Source: Xanthostigma xanthostigma (Eukaryota; Arthropoda; Insecta; Raphidioptera; Raphidiidae). Taken from it: a stretch of 64,000 nucleotides of DNA. The notes beneath the pieces were generated by a model. That model searched no databases and was not told where the DNA came from. It saw only the letters and a program-made list of their open reading frames with translations. Location of the stretch: positions 33,353,108 to 33,417,107 of the forward strand of contig OY754467.1 in assembly GCA_963575645.1 (NCBI GenBank). The letters run 5' to 3'. The position numbers were made by a program, and so were the translations under genes. This document shows positions 25,057-36,060 of this stretch, piece by piece; the stretch's first letter is position 1; each line of letters starts with the position of its first letter.

Positions 25057-25914
25057 ATATGTTATTCGCAATAGCCGAAATCGGCCACTGCCCGAAATTT
25101 TTGCCCACAACGCGTTGCGGGTAAGGAAATATACTCACAAAGCGTTTTCTGTTAGTTTTTGCGGGGCATGGGTAAAATTAAACGCCCACAACGCGTTGTA
25201 GGTAAATGCTCGTACCCACTACACGAATTAAAAGTTTTTGAAGCGTCGCATCGGTTTGTGGGCATTGCAATCTACCCACGTTGCGTTGTGGACGTCTCTT
25301 CTTACACACGATGCGTTGAACCTGCTAAGTATGGCTTCCTCGGAATCAAAACAAGGATTTCTTCACTGCCTGTGTTTTAAAGCATGCGGAACAAAGGCAT
25401 GTTCTTGTGTCAGGAAAAATATTAAGTGCCACTCAAAATGTCACAAAAGCAATCCGTGCAAGAATAAGTAGAGCGTGGAAGAAAAACTTTGTGAATTTTT
25501 TTGTATGTATATACTTTCATATTTAAATGAACTCAGTGTTTATTAGGTATTTAGATACTATACATGTTTTTTGGAGTTAAAACTTTATTTTCATTATAAT
25601 ATATGATATTAGTGATATTATTAAAAGCTATTAGAAAAAGTGTTATTATTATTATAACGCATCGTGTGTAAAGAGACGCCCACAACGCGACGTGGGTAGA
25701 TTGGAATGCCCACAAACCGATGTGACGCTTCAAAAACTTTTAATTCGTGTAGTGGATACGGACATTTACCCACAACGCGTTGTGGGCGTTTAATTTTACC
25801 CATGCCCCGCAAAAACTAACAGAAAACGCTTTGTGAGTATATTTCCTTACCCGCAACGCGTTGTGGGCAAAAATTTCGGGCAGTGGCCGATTTCGGCTAT
25901 TGCGAATAACATAT
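25057..25914. mobile_element. Fold-back element with ~260-bp arms and repeated 18-bp palindromes
   Basis: Arms at about 25057-25317 and 25658-25914 are reverse complements, ending ATATGTTATTCGC / GCGAATAACATAT. Each arm carries three copies of an 18-bp palindrome, consensus CCCACAACGCGTTGTGGG, at 25104, 25185, 25275 and, mirrored, 25679, 25769, 25850, spaced 81 and 90 bp apart. The unique core of about 340 bp holds a small Cys-rich frame. Long arms and repeated palindromes look like a DNA transposon derivative with multiple protein-binding sites; superfamily unknown. Confidence 0.85.
25331..25471 (+). CDS. Small Cys-rich peptide inside the fold-back element (CXC-like)
   Basis: A 46-codon open frame from the ATG of MASSESKQGF to the stop after CKNK. 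The C-terminal half has eight cysteines in a pattern such as CGTKACSCVRKNIKC followed by CHSKCHKSNPC, resembling the CXC (tesmin/TSO1-type) zinc-binding motif. It may be the surviving last part of a transposase or accessory protein whose upstream portion was deleted; the frame is also open upstream to 25238 through the left arm. Expression as a stand-alone peptide is unproven. The start chosen is the nearest ATG in the unique core. Confidence 0.4.
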   Translation: MASSESKQGFLHCLCFKACGTKACSCVRKNIKCHSKCHKSNPCKNK

Positions 25915-26394
25915 ATAACATCATATATTTAATACCCTCTGTATTGCTAGCAAAGTTCGGGAGAAAGTCTTAAACACAACATGCAGACATTTATTATATT
26001 TATACGTCTGTCTCAGTTATAGACCAGTGGTTAGCCCAAAATCAAGTGAAAAAGGGACAAAATTAATAACAGAAAACGAATGATGAGGAAGGGAAGAAAC
26101 TGCCGTCTACGGGGGGTGCGTTTTAGGGGTCAAACGCGGTTTTTCGTTATTTCCGGCGAAAGTTGACCTCCAATCAAAAAATGTTGTATGGCAATGTTGT
26201 AGGTATTAAAAAGATCTACAACTTTTATGAATATAATTTTTTTACATAACCTCAAAGTTTCAGAGAAATATCGGAAAAACCGTGTTTTTCGTTTTTAATT
26301 TTATTCTCCTGCAAAAATGATTCTTTTTTCATGAAATTTTCAGGAGACTTACCTTTTTATTCCCTAAATAAGGTGTCATTTTTTCGAATAAAAA
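25915..26394. other. Spacer leading into a palindromic repeat
   Basis: No gene is seen. The part from about 26100 may belong to the following repeat, since it carries related TTTCGTT/AACGAAA-type stretches, but I could not fix a boundary. Confidence 0.35.
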
Positions 26395-26690
26395 AATTAA
26401 TTTGTTAATGTAATATTAACAAAAAACCGAAAAATTACCCCTAACTTCAACCTAAAAAAGTAATGTAAAAATTTCAGATTTTCAAAAATCGTAGTATGAG
26501 GTTTTCTTCGTTAAAATGTCTACTTTCAGATGGTGTATGGATATCCATACACCATCTGAAAGTAGAAACTACATACTACTTATACGATTTTTGAAAATCT
26601 GAAATTTTTACATTACTTTTTTAGGTTGAAGTTAGGGATAATTTTTCGGTTTTTTGTTAATATTACATTGGCAAAATTATTATTTTTTGA
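26395..26690. mobile_element. Palindromic MITE centred on GGATATCC
   Basis: Two arms of about 130 bp meet at a GGATATCC centre near 26537-26544. Shared landmarks are TGTTAATGTAATATTAAC/near complement, CAGATTTTCAAAAATCG, and ACTTTCAGATGGTGTATGGA. It is non-coding and would fold into a long stem. Confidence 0.8.
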
Positions 26691-26707
26691 CTTCCCGCTT
26701 TAAAAAA

Positions 26708-26712
26708 AAAAT

Positions 26713-26744
<32 letters not shown>

Positions 26745-26748
26745 AACC
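26708..26748. repeat. (TG)n / (TATG)n microsatellite
   Basis: A poly-A run followed by alternating TG for about 20 bases and then TATG repeats. Confidence 0.85.
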
Positions 26749-26979
26749 TTTTATATCTTTTGAACGCAGTGTCCGACTGAAACGCGATTTGCGGCATCTG
26801 ACGTGACCTTGGTGAACTTAGACTTCCTGAAAATTTGAAACGATTCGGCCCAAAACATTTTGAGAAATCTTAAAAAAACAAGTTTCAAAAATTTTTAAAA
26901 ATTTGTATTTGTAAAAAATTTTCTAAACTACTAAACCGATTAATTCCAAAATCTAATCAGCTCTTCTCCTTAACAAACT

Positions 26980-27755
26980 GCGTCGATTTCCGCAAGCCGC
27001 ATCAAAATCGGTTCATTTGTTCACGAGATACCGTGAACGAAAAAATCGTAAAAAAGTGTTTTTTTAAAATTACTCTTAAAATTGTTATCAGATCGATTTT
27101 TTTGTAATAAATGACTTTATTCAACACGCGTGAGTAATATGTAATTTCGGGGCCCTGCTAAACTTGGGAGAAATAATAAATTACTTCATGTTGACGCGTA
27201 GAGTGCTAATAATAAGCCGTACAGTCAACAGTGTGATAATGAATTTTCTGGACCAATAGAAACTCAGTAGCAAGCCCAAGCGTGAAATAATGAAAAAAAA
27301 CTGCACGCAGCTTCTGGACCAATAGGAACGTGGTAGGCGGTATTGTATATATGAAAACAGCATCGCAATTCAGCGTTATGGCAATCTTGTGTTCATACAC
27401 TGACGGTGGGTACGTCAATCAATGAAGTGATTTATTATTTTTCCCTCTTTTATCAGGGCCCCGATTACATATTACTCCTGCTAGTTGAATAAAGTATTAT
27501 GTGCGACCATTGATCGAAGGAGAATATTCCACTCGCGTGCGTTTTACGCTCATGGAATCTTCTCCTTCTCTCACTAGTCGCACAATATACTATTCTTAGG
27601 CTTAAAAAACTACGTTGATCGCCGCAAACCATATCAAAATTGATTAATTTGTTCATGAGATAACGTGAACGAAAAATTAGGAAAAAAGTAATTTTTTAAA
27701 ATTACTCGTAAAATTCTTATCAAATCGATTTTTTTGTAATAATTTACTTTCTTAG
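26980..27755. repeat. Direct repeat pair flanking a MITE
   Basis: About 130 bp at 26980-27113 recurs in degraded form at 27605-27755; both run from a GTCGAT/GTTGATCGCC-type start through GAGATA(C/A)CGTGAACGAAAAA to ATCGATTTTTTTGTAATAA. The MITE at 27111-27499 sits between them. Confidence 0.6.
27111..27499. mobile_element. MITE with ~40-bp terminal inverted repeats
   Basis: Left end ACTTTATTCAAC...GTAATTTCGGGGCCCTG; right end CAGGGCCCCGATTACATATT...GTTGAATAAAGT. The interior repeats CTGGACCAATAG twice. No coding capacity. Confidence 0.75.
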
Positions 27756-27970
27756 GTTAAAAAAACTGCGTCGATTGCATAATGAAAAATTTTTTTTTGT
27801 TAAATAGCCCATTTATCGAGGAAGGCTATAGGCTATATAATATCACGCTACGACCATTAGGAGCGGAGCATTAATGAAAAATGTTGCAAAATGTATCTCA
27901 AAAATAAGCTTCTAATTAGGTGAAATGCACTAACTAAATATACTCATATTAGCGTTGTGAGTATACAACA

Positions 27971-28045
27971 TTGGGTGGCTCAATCGGTAGAGTATGCGAC
28001 TGTCAATATCAGGGTCGTGGGTTCATGCAAGCCCCACGTTGGGCG
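27971..28045 (+). tRNA. tRNA-Lys-like pseudogene or SINE head
   Basis: The sequence has an A box (TGGCTCAATCGGTAGAG), a tRNA-Lys-like variable/T arm (CAGGGTCGTGGGTTC) and a 3' half ending CCCCACGTTGGGCG. It differs from a functional tRNA: four extra bases (TGCA) disrupt the T loop, the 5' acceptor strand does not pair fully, and the anticodon loop reads CTGTCAA, giving GTC instead of a lysine anticodon. A T-rich run follows, as in Pol III termination or a SINE. I favour a relic. Confidence 0.65.
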
Positions 28046-29259
28046 AATATATTTTTATTTTTTTTTTATTTTCTACATTGCTTTCTTCTAAGGCTTGCAT
28101 TTAAATTTATTTTAATTCTATTTAAAATTAATTTAAAAAAAATTATTAGTTAAAAAAAGTATACCTAAATACTGCTTTTTATCGACAGAAACTTTTGAAC
28201 GGTAACTCCGATCATCATGAAATTTGGACAACATTCATCTCGGTAAACTAAAATGAATGTGTGTACTCATGTTCCTTCCTTCCCCATTCGTTCTTTTATA
28301 CCCGGGTGAAACCGGACGGGACCGCTATATAATATATTATATAGCATTGAGTACATCTCTCTTTATCAAAAGTCTTATTTCTTTATCTATGTTGATAGCC
28401 AATCAGAACCAACGAGCTGTTACGACTTAAAAAAAGACAGAAGTATGTTTGCACCTTAATGGTTCCATTACTATTTTATTCCTATGCTTGGTATATAGTA
28501 AAAGTATATGGTTTCTACATAGCATGTGCGGTGATTGGACCCAAATCGTCCGATTGCGATTTTCGTACTGTCCGTAGATCGCAGAATGTAAACTCTTGAA
28601 AATTTCGTGGCCATGAACTAAACTTTAAATATCCAAACTATAGCCGGAGGTGCTCGCTCGATTGCATCGTCTTAGGACACGGAGATATATAATAAAAGGA
28701 CGGACGGAGGTCGTTCATGCGAGATTGTTGAATGTCATCCCATTGTGCAGGCAGCTTTTAATAAACAACGAAACGTTTGTATTGAAAAGTTTCGTACTAT
28801 TCCGTACGTCCACGGTTGTACTTGTTTTTCTATTTTTTGTTTTGAAAGCCCTTAAGTCGTAAGAGGCTAAATGGCCTATAGCACAGGGTTACTTAGGTGT
28901 AAAGAGGAAATTAGCAGAGCCGCATCGACAATGGAGCAAGCGGGACGGTGCCCGGGAGCCCCCGACGAAAAAGGACCCCGAAGAATCTAGCAAACCCAAT
29001 TAGTAAGCTTTGACCCTTTATTTTTAGAGTAGTGAATTAATAGCAATTAAAAAATCTTTAATAATTTTTTGAAAAATATGTTATTTTTTTATTAGATATA
29101 ATTTTATATCAACAAAATTATTTTTTTCACAATTTTAAAATATTGCTTGGTATTAACGATGTTTTTATTCTGTGAATATTGCAACCACCACGTCTTTAAT
29201 CAGGGGACCTAGCTTCCTATGCTTGCTGTGTTTCGAGATGGACCGTTTTCTGGTGTACG
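28046..29259. other. Gene-free spacer
   Basis: No supported gene. A 70-codon frame at 28650-28862 has no recognisable similarity. Dispersed repeat sequence is probable but its boundaries are unclear. Confidence 0.35.
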
Positions 29260-29763
29260 CAGTGGCGGATTTGCAATCTTGGCAGCCCTAGAGCCCAGGC
29301 CATGTAGTAAGTACCAGCCGCCCCTTTCTCAGCACCCATCATATAGACTACATAATGAATTTGCTTTAGGCCTAGCACACATGAAGAGCGTTCAACGCGC
29401 CACCAACGCGCGTTATCATGTAAACAGTTATATACAATTGTATAGAAGTTGTAAACGCGCGTTGGGCCAACGCGCGTTGAACGCCTCTCATATAAACTAG
29501 GCCTTATTGAGAAAAGTTAACTATGATAGCTGTTAGTTTGTCATATTTTCCGAGGAAAAAAACCCTCGACAATAGCTCAACATTATTGGTTTTAATAAGT
29601 TGTCTGTTTAAATGTATTTAAAAAAAAACTTAAGTGTCCAAAATATTGATCTAAATTAGATATTCCGATCACTTTTTTAGGACGCCATACGCCATAATGT
29701 GTTTTGACACGATTAGCCGCCCTAAGCCCGGGCCTACTGGGCCTTGGGACAAATCCGCCACTG
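29260..29763. mobile_element. Non-autonomous hAT element with near-perfect 8-bp TSD
   Basis: Starts CAGTGGCGGATTTG and ends CAAATCCGCCACTG, exact inverted termini over 14 bp. Flanks are GGTGTACG on the left and GGCGTACG on the right, an 8-bp duplication with one difference. GC-rich sub-terminal sequence (CCCGGGCCTACTGGGCC) is typical. A smaller palindromic MITE is nested inside. Confidence 0.9.
29368..29504. mobile_element. Palindromic MITE nested in the 29-kb hAT element
   Basis: Left end AGGCCTAGCACACATGAAGA, right end TCTCATATAAACTAGGCCT, with an inner GCGTTCAACGCGC paired to GCGCGTTGAACGC. About 137 bp, non-coding. Its position shows that it entered the hAT element after that element inserted, or was present in its source copy. 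Confidence 0.75.
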
Positions 29764-30149
29764 GGCGTACGCGAGATGGCGCTGTTATCACTAGCTGGGA
29801 AAATTTCGGTTCTTTCTACCAGTTTTTGTTAAATAGTTACCAAAGTTGTTTAACTTCACAGACACTACACACATGTAAGCCATGGACGTGTGTGCGTTAC
29901 CCGCAGTAGCTGCTTAGTTCATGCGACAGATATCGGTCCACCGCTACGCCTACGCTCGAGCTGGTTTTTCATGGTTATGAGTTCGTGATTGCAACATTAT
30001 TTAAACTGTCTTTATCATAACTAAATTATAACATCTCACTCTTTCTCCGCTTACTCTATGATGACTTTACTTTTCTAGTTTTCGTTTTCTTTTAATCACG
30101 TATTTTAAACACTTAAAGTCCTATTCAAAAATAATTTTATTTCTACATT

Positions 30150-30777
30150 AGTATATTGTGCAACTAGTGCGAGTTGCACATACTATTTTTTATTACGAAT
30201 TAAATTAAATTGGAATTAAAATTTTATTACGAATTAAAAAAAGAAATTAGAATAAGTAAGTAATAAAAATTAAAACTAAATCATTAAGAAGTTGAAAATT
30301 CAGTTAAAATTGTCAAGAATAAAAGTCCATAATCGAAAATTTTAACCTCAAATCTGCTTTAAATGCCAGTTTGTTTCGTTGACATTAACACCGTTATTAT
30401 TTTGTTTTTTTCTCTGAATTTGCGTGCGGCAAACAATAATTTCAGTGCGACAATAGTATATTGTGCAACTAGTGCGGCAATCGACAATGCCGCACGAGTT
30501 GCACATACTATTTTTTATTCGAATTAAATTAAATTAAAATTAAAATTTTATTACGAATTAAAAAAAGAAATTAGAAGTAATAAAAATTAAAATTAAATCA
30601 TTAAAGAGTTGAAAATTCAGTTAAAATTGTTAAAATTGTCAAGAATAAAAGTCCATAATCGCAAATTTTAACCTCAAATCTGCTTCAAATGAGTTTGTTT
30701 CGTTGACATTAACACCGTTATTATTTTGTTTTTTTCTCTGAATTTGCGTGCGGCAAACAATAATTTCAGTGCGACAA
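30150..30777. repeat. Tandem duplication, unit ~305-323 bp
   Basis: The unit starts AGTATATTGTGCAACTAGTG at 30150 and again at 30455, and both copies run to a GCAAACAATAATTTCAGTGCGACAA end. Copy 2 has an extra GCAATCGACAATGCCGC block near its start and small deletions elsewhere. Poly-AT content; no gene. Confidence 0.85.
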
Positions 30778-31750
30778 ATAAAGTTTCTGCACGCAAATGA
30801 AAATAGCTACTTTTCAACCGTAACAGCATGCGTGAAGATACCGCTTTCCCGCATGAGTAATAAAAAAACAATTTACCGTTTGCTGTTTCACAGTTTAACA
30901 CTAAAAATGTACTGACGTTTGTAAATAACATTACCTAACGCGTTCAAATCCAACGTTTCATTATCTTTCCAAATATAGTTATTGAAATGAATGAATTCAT
31001 AACTCTAAAGAAGTTTTACTTCCACCGTAAACTTATATGAGTGAGACTCACGCGTTTTCTTGTACCTATTTTGTCAGAAATTATAATTTTGGTTTTTGGG
31101 ATATTATGATTTAATGATTTATTCAAAAAAATAAGTAGGTATTAATGAGTTTACAGGCGAAAGCCTAAGAAACTCAAAAAAAAATATATATACATAAGTA
31201 GTAAAATAAAAAAAAGTTATAACAGTTTAAAATAATTGTCTTAATATATCGGGTTTTGCACGTAAAAATACTCGTTATCTTTCTATTAACGGTGTTACAT
31301 CAGCTTTATATTTTGAGATATGATTTTAATACAATGTTATGCAACGTTTCTCCTTGACAAGTTAACAAGTAGGTATAGTGTTTCCAATTTTTAAGACAAT
31401 TAGTATCACATCCCAGCTTGGTGTAATGGATAGAGTTGCTATAACTAAATGAAGTCAGTTCATAGTTTTTGGTGTACCCTGTAGTAATTGTGTCACCGAA
31501 TCCAATGTTTTATGGTAGATTTGTAAAATTCAAGCTCATGAACTATAGTTCTGAAAATAAAACTTAACAGAAATAGTAATAAAGTTTCGAGGTAAAAGGA
31601 CAAAAGTTATCTAAAGCTTTTGTCTTTCGTTCAAGACTTCTTATACTTATGTACATACATGTTCTTGCATGAGCTTACTGGGTTCACCAGAAAGTATACC
31701 TACATTGAATTGCGGCAAAAATATTTTTTGTATTTTATTATTTTATTTTT
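30778..31750. other. Gene-free AT-rich spacer
   Basis: No supported gene or clear repeat. Confidence 0.35.
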
Positions 31751-32973
31751 TTGACGTGATAACGTCTTATAAATTGATGAATCACCAATCTTATAAATTG
31801 ATAAAACACCGGCTGCATGCACGAAAATGTGTAACGTTCCTAACGTTCGTAACGTTCGTAACGTTCCGCCTGACCCTGTGCGTGCTTTTCTCGAAAACGG
31901 CCCTAACGATGTGGATGAAATTTACTGAAAAGGGATTTTGGGGGGCAAAAAATCGTTTTAGCTAGGTCTCATCTCTCGAAAAAATCGTTTTCTTACAAAT
32001 TTTATCATTATAAAAATCAATTTTTTGACGTATGAAAATACTTAAATATTGTAAGTAGGTTTTGGAATTTTATATAAACAGTGAAACAATTGTTTTATAA
32101 ATAGTATGACAGTTAATCTTTGAGACTTAAATAAATACGAAAGAAAGAAAGTTAATAAAAAAAATTATTTTTATAAGTGGTGAGTAATTTAATAAATAAA
32201 ATTAACCTAAATTTGAAGCGAAAGATGCAATCTCATAGATTCGAATTATTATAATTATTATATAAATTTATGTTATGTATTACGGAATACGTTATCACGT
32301 AAAACTATCGTCCGTAAACCGACTTTACAGACAACCAATTTTTTTTTTTAATTACAGCAAAATTCAAAATTGTATACGCTAGGAAAGTATCTTTGACATG
32401 CGATCTTTGCGCGATCTCGTGTTTGATTTCTTAAAATCTGATTCACTCAAAACTTACAAACACATGGAAACCAGCTTTATTCTTAACCATAAAAAATATT
32501 TACGCACAATGTCAGTAAAAAAGTTACATAAATGATATACATTTTTTATTTTAAGATTTTTTAAATCTTATTTTTATTTAACAAAATAACAATTATGATA
32601 TTTTTCATGTATTTAATAATGATTACAGACGTAAAATAAAATTTAATTACCCTTGATGACACGGCACTTCCGATTTTATAGCTTTTTACATATTTTATTC
32701 AACAATTAATCCTTATTACGCACGTATAACATATGACACTAAGGTTTTGACTGAACCAGATTAAAAAAAATTGGTTGTCTGTAAAGTCGGTTTACGGACG
32801 ATATTTTTACGCATGTGATAACGTATTCCGCTCGAGTATCATATTTAATAATACATTACTGCGCTCTTGCTTGCACGCACAGGGTCAGGCGGAACGTTAC
32901 GGCGGAACGGAACGTTACACTTTTTCGTGCGTGCAGCTGGTGTTTCATCAATTTATAAGACGTTATCACGTCA
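31751..32973. mobile_element. Long-arm inverted-repeat element, copy 1
   Basis: Starts TTGACGTGATAACGTCTTAT and ends with its complement. Inner to these ends lies a second inverted pair, CGGAATACGTTATCACGT at about 32283 and its complement near 32832, each next to ATCGTCCGTAAACCGACTTT-type sequence. The left ~590 bp match the left arm of the element at 36061-37829, but the core (about 32345-32760) does not. AACGTT motifs are repeated a variable number of times in each arm. No transposase. Confidence 0.85.
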
Positions 32974-33875
32974 AAAAAAACCACGAGAGGGCGCAAAGGT
33001 CGCGTGTCAAAAGATACTTTCTTAGGGTATATCATTGATAACAACAATTACAACAGACTTGAATGTGTCTGTTCTAATATCTATGCTTTATGAATTACAT
33101 CGTTCAATGCTTATTTGCAGTTTAGTACAACAGTTTTTATAAATAAATCTTGCCATGAAAAGATTGGGTATTCAAAATAATCTTTAAATTGCAACTTTCT
33201 TGTGTTTTAAAAAATTCCACGAAGCCATCTAATCTGCACCGGAAAACGGTCACAAATGTTTTAAATTAAATTTCTATTGAAAATCGTCCCGTTCTCTCTA
33301 TTTGCAACCTGCGAATATATAGAATCGTTAATTATTAAATGGCCTTTCGAAGAAAAAGGATTGAGCATTGCACTGCGAAGGAATGGTTAATTTTTAATTT
33401 GTCATTCATTTCGTACTTTCTGGTGAATCTTGTACTTATATAAAAAACTTCTTCTAAGAGATACTTGTATATCGCTTTGGTATCTTTAAAATAGGATTCG
33501 AAGACAAACTTAAAATGAATTTCTTTACATACGAATATAAAATCTTTAAATCTGTTCCGTAAGAATAAAACTTTTTTGCAAATTTAAATCTTGAGATTTA
33601 AGCATTTTCTAATCTAATTTACATTATTGCTCAATCATAAAATAGATGGCAGAGCTTTTAATATTACTGCAAAGTGGTTTTAGATTTCACTAGTACTAAT
33701 TTTGTCGCCCGAGTGACCACAGTAGTAAAATAATTTTTGTAACGAAAAAAAATACATCGTATATATATATCGTGGATTTCGTGCGGAATGACCTTCATGT
33801 GACACTCTTCCCAATTTATCTCCTGTAATTAGCCCTTAGGATCAAAATTCATTTTTTTATATTTCACGTCTAGTG
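32974..33875. other. Gene-free AT-rich spacer
   Basis: No supported gene; AT-rich with a short TA run at about 33762-33770. Confidence 0.35.
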
Positions 33876-34798
33876 GAGTGAATTGCGAATTTCAAACCGC
33901 TGTGTCTCGAATCGAAAAATGTTTCCTGCAAAAACTGTAGAGTCGAGCTCCTCCAACATTTTGATATAATTTGTGATCGCATGTCAGAGAGGGCGGCGGG
34001 GGATATACCGCTTTAAAGTTCTGGAAAACCCGTTTTTGCCCCATAACTCGGCCATTATTATCGATACGCAGCAAAATTCAATTTAATTTTTCTGCGTAAC
34101 TTAAGGAAAACTAATTTTGACGACTTAACATAAGACAGAGACAGTTTATGTAACAATAGGTACTTTATTTCGCTCACCAGCAGTTGAGTTTGAGATAATT
34201 TTTTTTCACTTGCCACATAAAAGTATAGATAAAAAAAACGAAAAAAATGGCGTCTGGTTTAGGTCGATAGGTCAATTAGAACCAAAGTTATGGGAGATTT
34301 AAAAAAAAATCCTTTTCCCCCTCTCCTGCTAGTTAAGGTTCGTGTTTTGAAACTTGAGTATTATAAAAAATATAATATTATTTAATTTTTTGTTGTTAAG
34401 ACACTATTTATTTTCAATTGAAATACATTTAATTGTAATGTGCTTATTTATTATTGTTTTCTTATTCTAACTACGATGTACGTAGGACCGATTATTAGGA
34501 TGTCATGTCTGTTGACTGTCTCAAATAATAAGTGAAGTCTGAAAAGACTTATTTTAATAAAGAAGTATTCGTATTCGGGCATTTAAGCTTAGGTGTTAAT
34601 TTTATAGGAGATAAAATTAACATGTCCATATTTCCTGTCATCTACATGTAGAGAAAATGATATTTTATTCTATCATTAGACAACAATTATAATATTATGA
34701 GACAAAGTTAACATGTCCATATTTCCTGTGGAGAAAATGATAACAACTGATATAACTTATGCATTTTATGTATCTTATAGATATAGAATAGGTGCCTA

Positions 34799-35499
34799 CA
34801 GGGCCGTAACGTGGATTTTGTGGGCCCTGGGCAAGACCTTCAAATTGGGCCCCCCTCAATAAAAAAAAAAATTGAGAAAAAACTTACCATGGCTATAGTT
34901 CCTGTTCTTTCACATTTTTAAAGTTTAGTAGGTATATCACTTAATAAATAAACACTAAAATAAGGAATCTTTAAATTAGTCCTGTCCATATTTTTTGTAA
35001 ATTTTTTTAATTTTATATTTATGTAGAAAAACGAATTAAAAATTTATTTAAATTGCATTCTTCTTGCTTTTTTCTCCGCAAAATCATCAATTATATTATT
35101 AAAATCTATTTCTTGCACTATGTTAGATTCAATTGATATAATATTCGACAAACGCTGTTGTGAGAGCGACGATCTTAAATAGTTTTTAATTAACTTCAGT
35201 TTACTAAAACTTCTCTCGCAAGAAGCGGTGGTGACTGGTAGGGTTAGAAATATTTTTAAAGCGACAACGATGTTTTGGTACGATTCTTTTTAAATAAAAA
35301 TTCTAATAGCATATTCTGGCCTTTTTGGGCCCCGTCTATCTGAGCCACCAGTGGTGTTACTTATATATGTGATTTGTAATATTCATTAAAATACGAATGA
35401 AAATAATTGAGATAATTTTTTATTGGGGTCTTCTTGGGCCCCCCTGGGCCATGGGCCCTGGGCAAGTGCCCCTATTGCCCCTGCCTAGTTACGGCCCTG
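34799..35499. mobile_element. hAT element, internally deleted, with perfect 8-bp TSD
   Basis: Starts CAGGGCCGTAAC and ends GTTACGGCCCTG, exact 12-bp inverted termini. GGTGCCTA occurs immediately outside both ends (34791-34798 and 35500-35507). About 701 bp, with GGGCCC-rich sub-termini. The minus strand retains the 3' end of a transposase gene (35289-35044). This is a deletion derivative of an autonomous hAT copy. Confidence 0.95.
35044..35289 (-). pseudogene. hAT transposase C-terminal dimerisation domain, truncated
   Basis: The minus-strand frame reads KESYQNIVVALKIFLTLPVT, then TASCERSFSKLKLIKNYLRS, LSQQRLSNIISIESN and a basic end at RMQFK followed by a stop. This is the conserved C-terminal hAT dimerisation region (the LPVTTASCERSFS block is diagnostic), as in ZMYM1-like/hAT transposases. 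The catalytic portion is missing, and an in-frame stop lies immediately upstream, so no functional enzyme is made. Confidence 0.9.
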
Positions 35500-36060
35500 G
35501 GTGCCTATATAACTTGCTGATTCTAATTGACCCACCGCGTCCAGCTTCCGGTGCAAAAAATGGGTCTTTGGACCTTTGCTATAAAAACAAAATTAAGCTC
35601 CTAGCTGCAATAGTTTTAAAAAAATGGAATTCAATTTTTCAAAATTTCGCGCACTAAAATGGCGATATCTCGCGAACGGGTTGTCTGATCAGACCCGGTC
35701 TAGAACGAGCTTACGCGGACTCTTTTTCTCTACAACTTTTGTTGGAACATTTTTTTTCCCTCGATACTAATGGCCGAGTTATGGGGCAAAAACGGGTTTT
35801 CCGGAACTTTAAAGCGGCATATCCCTCGCCGCCCCCTCCGACATGCAGTCACAAATTATACCAAAATGTCGGGGGAGCTCTACAGTTTTTTTTAGGAAAT
35901 ATTTTTCGATTCGAGACACCGGATTAAAGGCTTTTTTTCCCAATCCACTCCACTAATTGGGTCACCACACTCTATCTCTGTGCCACATTTCAAATTTTTA
36001 CGTCAAATTGCCTGTGACAGACGGACGGACGGACACAGAAGTGATTTTATAAGTGTTCCG

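Larger units (their letters stand above)
33876..35975. mobile_element. Large inverted-repeat element, later split by a hAT insertion
   Basis: Arms at about 33876-34070 and 35740-35975 are imperfect reverse complements, with GTTTTTGCCCCATAACTCGG on the left mirrored at 35770-35790, plus a shared ATTCGAGACAC-type end. A second pairing involves about 34250-34300 and 35515-35560. The hAT element at 34799-35499 lies between them. Beyond the right arm, sequence reaching GTGTTCCG at 36060 abuts the next element directly. Outer boundaries and class uncertain. Confidence 0.6.

Noticed and set aside
28650-28862. 70-codon plus-strand frame
   Set aside because: Composition unlike a conserved protein and no flanking signals; probably chance.
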